This document shows, piece by piece, positions 40,202-41,504 of a stretch of 41,504 nt of DNA. Origin of the DNA: CAZOWW01 sp964583765. Its GTDB lineage: Bacteria > Actinomycetota > Actinomycetes > Actinomycetales > Kineosporiaceae. A program made the position numbers and the translations under genes. How positions within the stretch are numbered: position 1 is the first letter of the stretch; every line of letters begins with the position of its first letter. Location: positions 1 through 41,504 of the forward strand of contig CAZOWW010000036.1 of the NCBI GenBank assembly GCA_964583765.1. Direction: 5' to 3'. The notes below the pieces were generated by a model. The model saw only the letters and a program-made list of their open reading frames with translations, searched no databases and was not told the origin of the DNA.

Positions 40202-40972
40202 TCAGGGCACCCACTGCTCCTGGAAGAAGACCACCGGACCGTCGGTGCCGCCCGAGTGCTGCAACCAGAGCTTGATCGCGAGTGGGCCGGTGATGTGCGC
40301 CGCCCGCTGTTCCGCGAGGCGGGCGTTGACGCGTTGGACGAGCAACTGCGCCGTCAACCGCTGGGGGTGGGAGGGATCCCCGGAATTCGGATTGCTGGTG
40401 AGCTCCTGGTTCCCGAACATCACCGCGTTCGGGGCGAGGGTGAACTCCCGCACCATCGGGTTGGTGTTGACCAGGAAGTAGTCGTCCTCAAGCTCCAGTT
40501 TGTGCGTGCGACCGTAGGCGACCGCCGCGTCCCCGGTGAGGAACTGTGCCCGGTCGACGATGAGCACCACGGTGCCGTCCGACCGCACCCGCACGCCGGT
40601 CAGCAGGCCGAAGTCCAGGCCCTCGTTCCACGGTTCGGTGAGGAAGCTGGTCCGCGCAGGGGTCACGCTTCCGGCGGTCGGGGTGGCGGTCGGCGTCCGG
40701 CCGGTCGGGGTGGCGGTCGGGGTCGTCGTGCCGACCCCGGAGCTGGTCGTAGGTGAGGAGCCGGCGGTGGGCGCGACGGTCTGCTCGGCCGCGACCGTGT
40801 CCGTGGTCCGCGTGGCGGCTGCTGAGTCCTTCTTCATGACCGCGCCCGACAGGGCCACGACGGCCCCCGCCAGCGCGGCGAGGACCACCGCGCCCACGAC
40901 CACCAGCGTCGTCGAGCTGTTCCGGCGGCGTCCCGGCTGCTCCTCGATCGGGTCGAAGTCCCCGGTACTCAT
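40202..40972 (-). CDS. membrane-anchored extracytoplasmic protein of unknown function
   Basis: A 256-residue protein: short cytosolic start (MSTGDFDPIEEQPGRRRN), one helix (TLVVVGAVVLAALAGAVVAL, ~21-45), a Thr/Pro-rich stalk with TATPT repeats, then a ~150-residue outside domain. That domain has GVRVRSDGTVVLIVDRAQFL, LEDDYFLVNTNPMVREFTLA and a long C-terminal part. The pattern 'variable strand, D-R-x-x-FLTG-x-A-A, D-Y-x-x-x-N-x-x-x-R-x-x-x-x-A-P' recurs in exported actinobacterial proteins of unknown role. ATG at 40972 has GGGACGGGAG upstream. It is downstream of the gene at 41126 with a 153-bp gap, so it likely has its own promoter. Confidence 0.78.
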   Translation of the reverse strand: MSTGDFDPIEEQPGRRRNSSTTLVVVGAVVLAALAGAVVALSGAVMKKDSAAATRTTDTVAAEQTVAPTAGSSPTTSSGVGTTTPTATPTGRTPTATPTAGSVTPARTSFLTEPWNEGLDFGLLTGVRVRSDGTVVLIVDRAQFLTGDAAVAYGRTHKLELEDDYFLVNTNPMVREFTLAPNAVMFGNQELTSNPNSGDPSHPQRLTAQLLVQRVNARLAEQRAAHITGPLAIKLWLQHSGGTDGPVVFFQEQWVP

Positions 40973-41125
40973 CGTGCTCCCGTCCCCTCACGTCGATCCC
41001 TCGACGTCGATCAGCCACGGGAGACGATGTCCCGGCCGTGGTGTGGTTGCTCCAGCTCCTACTACGCGTCGGCCGCGCCGAAGGTTGCCTCGGTCCGCGG
41101 GCGAATGGCGGAGCCGGAGCGGGGC

Positions 41126-41440
41126 TCAGGTCGTCGTGCCGCCGCCCGTCCGGTCGGTCGTCACCCGGACGACGAAGTCCAGCGAACCGGTGACCGCGGC
41201 GACCGGATCCAGCCGCACCTCCTGGACCCCGTCCGCTGTGGCCGGTTGGTACGCCTGGATCAGGAGCGGGGGAACCTGGCCCCAACCGTTCATGGTGACG
41301 TCGGCGGTGTTGCTCGTGACGTAGCCACAGAGCGGGTCGAACAGGCCGACCCAGACGTAGTCCGGCGAGCTGAGGTGTGTCGAGCGGACCTCGGCGGAGA
41401 GGCGTTGTCCCTTCGTCACCGCCACCCGGCACCGGCTCAC
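41126..41440 (-). CDS. hypothetical protein, possibly the C-terminal part of a frameshifted gene
   Basis: About 104 residues from GTG 41440: beta-strand-rich (RVAVTKGQRLSAEVRSTHLS, then PDYVWVGLFDPLCGYVTS, VTGSLDFVVRVTT) with Cys4 and a later Cys likely paired. No signal peptide, no ribosome-binding site, and the content looks like the middle or end of an exported beta domain rather than a complete protein. The same frame is open to the window edge, while a different frame carries a good C-terminal-looking peptide ending 15 bases upstream. Either a truncated gene with an unseen start, or one gene with a frameshift near 41455. Confidence 0.5.
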   Translation of the reverse strand: MSRCRVAVTKGQRLSAEVRSTHLSSPDYVWVGLFDPLCGYVTSNTADVTMNGWGQVPPLLIQAYQPATADGVQEVRLDPVAAVTGSLDFVVRVTTDRTGGGTTT

Positions 41441-41454
41441 GGATCCCGCCGGGG

Positions 41455-41504
41455 TCAGCCCGGTACGCGGCCCACGGCGAAGACGGACTGGCCGAAGGGT
41501 GCCT
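41455..41504 (-). CDS. end of a gene entering from the right edge
   Basis: Fifteen residues are visible (APFGQSVFAVGRVPG, then TGA at 41455-41457). Codon choice is typical for the genome. Too short to identify. It may belong to the same original gene as 41126-41440 if a frameshift lies between them. Confidence 0.4.
   Translation of the reverse strand, partial: APFGQSVFAVGRVPG

Overview
The window is a very GC-rich (roughly 70 %), gene-dense chromosomal segment with frequent GTG starts, GTGA/ATGA start-stop overlaps and GC-rich third codon positions. This points to an actinobacterium (Actinomycetota). The gene families agree: a split three-gene transhydrogenase, separate E1-alpha/E1-beta 2-oxoacid dehydrogenase genes, a CopD-CtaG fusion, YibE/F, DUF4232, DUF5317, ESX-like helical proteins, and many Thr/Ser-rich linkers in exported proteins. 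I cannot name a genus. I see no rRNA, tRNA, CRISPR array, insertion sequence or prophage.

Layout. 1-2.4 kb: the start of purB (leftward, cut by the window edge), a two-domain VOC protein and a YbhB/PEBP-like protein. 2.5-5.6 kb: pntAA-pntAB-pntB, translationally coupled. 5.6-10 kb: a low-molecular-weight protein-tyrosine phosphatase, then a coupled pair made of a small W-x-S-type helical protein and an alpha/beta hydrolase with its own helical N-terminus, then a membrane-anchored M949_RS01915-like protein. 10.2-14.2 kb: a membrane PAS-GGDEF-EAL protein, a phage-holin-4_2-type membrane protein and a Thr-Glu-Pro repeat protein. 14.4-18.3 kb: E1-alpha, E1-beta and E2 of a branched-chain-type 2-oxoacid dehydrogenase. 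18.3-21.4 kb (leftward): DUF5317, a second GGDEF-EAL protein and a 32-residue microprotein with a strong ribosome-binding site. 21.6-24.2 kb (leftward): a MarR regulator followed by a 14-TM DHA2 drug exporter, with a probable operator.

24.5-28.5 kb: a nitrilase-family amidase, a secreted DUF4232 protein and the CopD-CtaG copper protein. 28.5-31.6 kb: an unusually motif-rich intergenic region, a small helical protein, an M23 peptidase-like lipoprotein and a DUF305 lipoprotein. 31.6-34 kb: a tandem acetyltransferase (PAT/ArsN1-like half fused to an ArsN2-like half) divergent from an EamA exporter. 34.2-41.5 kb: a YibE/F membrane protein, a Big-domain surface protein divergent from a secreted glycosidase (GH clan A + FN3 + CBM2), and three cell-surface or fragmentary hypothetical genes.

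How the parts relate: most units are separate housekeeping or envelope modules. Themes that recur are c-di-GMP turnover (two GGDEF-EAL proteins plus a BldD-like site, the last being inference), exported Thr-rich surface proteins, xenobiotic or metalloid detoxification (MarR/DHA2, CopD-CtaG, the acetyltransferase fusion with EamA), and leaderless transcription (three genes with a TANNNT hexamer exactly 6 nt before the start codon). Short direct repeats at helical-turn periods (11, 20, 21, 22 bp) occur in several intergenic regions. The strongest candidates for new biology are the acetyltransferase fusion, the helical-protein/hydrolase pair and the 28.5-28.8 kb regulatory region.
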